A stretch of 6,565 nt of DNA from Planctomycetota bacterium (GTDB taxonomy: Bacteria; Planctomycetota; Planctomycetia; Pirellulales; Pirellulaceae), in the NCBI GenBank assembly GCA_024274855.1, contig JAJSAJ010001124.1:1-6565 (forward strand), written 5' to 3'. Made by a program: the position numbers and the translations under genes. The stretch's first letter is position 1; every line of letters begins with the position of its first letter. Of the stretch, positions 6,426 to 6,565 are shown piece by piece. Below the pieces are notes generated by a model, which saw nothing but the letters and a program-made list of their open reading frames with translations, did not search any database and had not been told where the DNA came from.

Positions 6426-6554
6426 ATGAACGCACCCCAGTTCGGGACGCGCGCTCCGATGCCCATTAGCTTGAGAGACTTTGGTTCCCACGGGACAAGC
6501 CCGTGGGGGACCCAGACCGACGCAACGTCCCCCAGTAAACGTGACAACAATTGA
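6426..6554 (+). CDS. Putative 42-residue small protein
   Basis: I do not recognise this product. It runs from ATG to TGA with 42 codons, beginning MNAPQFGTRAPMPISLRD and ending SPSKRDNN. It is hydrophilic, with many Gly, Pro, Ser and Thr residues, and has no membrane segment, cysteine or known motif. The case for it is the AAGGAGG Shine-Dalgarno at ideal spacing. The case against is that codons 17-29 coincide with palindromic element copy 3, which may be non-coding, and that its composition is poor for a folded protein. It lies 98 bases after the transferase, in the same direction, and could be co-transcribed with it. Alternatives are a chance frame in a repeat, or a short translated leader for a gene beyond the window edge. 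Confidence 0.3.
   Translation: MNAPQFGTRAPMPISLRDFGSHGTSPWGTQTDATSPSKRDNN
6475..6512 (+). repeat. REP-like palindromic element, copy 3 (diverged)
   Basis: GAGACT (6475-6480) is followed, at the same six-base distance as in copy 1, by CCCACGGG (6487-6494), loop ACAAG (6495-6499) and CCCGTGGG (6500-6507), a perfect 8-base stem, then GG. The six bases between GAGACT and the stem, and part of the 3' flank, differ from copies 1 and 2. It is inverted relative to copy 2, with 70 bases between the two. A second possible stem, GGGGGAC (6505-6511) with GTCCCCC (6527-6533), overlaps it and would compete with it. Confidence 0.65.
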
Positions 6555-6565
6555 TTCGCCGGTCC

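Overview
The window looks like chromosomal DNA of a planctomycete (phylum Planctomycetota, probably a Pirellula/Planctomyces-type member). This rests on gene character, not on a marker gene. A membrane protein with an N-terminal double-CxxC zinc ribbon and a stand-alone double-ACT protein both match types I associate with planctomycetes. The DNA is moderately GC-rich, intergenic spacers are long, and Shine-Dalgarno strength is variable. No tRNA, rRNA, CRISPR array, transposase, phage gene or obvious foreign island is visible.

Layout. Four genes run leftwards on the minus strand from about 4169 to 50. In transcription order they are a double-ACT regulatory protein, a zinc-ribbon membrane protein of unknown function, an HD-domain phosphohydrolase of the dNTPase-like family, and phosphoglycerate kinase. 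The spacers are 131, 46 and 268 bases, so only the zinc-ribbon/HD pair looks tightly coupled. A good sigma70-type promoter (TTGACC, 17 bases, TATAGT) lies about 180 bases upstream of the ACT gene. On the plus strand, a WcaJ-type polyprenyl-phosphate sugar phosphotransferase (4918-6327) would start exopolysaccharide repeat units on the inner membrane. A 748-base gene-free divergent region (4170-4917) separates the two directions. It holds the ACT promoter, an 11-base direct repeat in the ACT leader, and two adjacent perfect 12-base palindromes on the transferase side.

Non-coding structure is the most distinctive part. Three copies of a roughly 38-base palindromic element (3-40, 6367-6404, 6475-6512) share an 8-base stem, 5-base loop, 8-base stem geometry. 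Two of them have identical flanks, a completely different loop, and a compensatory stem change (C-G to T-A), as expected of a REP-like element under structural selection. Those two lie just 3' of pgk and of the sugar transferase, in the same orientation relative to the gene. The third overlaps a 42-codon open frame that has the strongest Shine-Dalgarno sequence in the window.

The genes do not form one obvious pathway: glycolysis, nucleotide or signalling phosphohydrolysis, amino-acid-type sensing and envelope polysaccharide are represented by one gene each. I see no convincing complete new system. The repeat family with its small ORF, and the palindrome pair upstream of the transferase, are the best leads.
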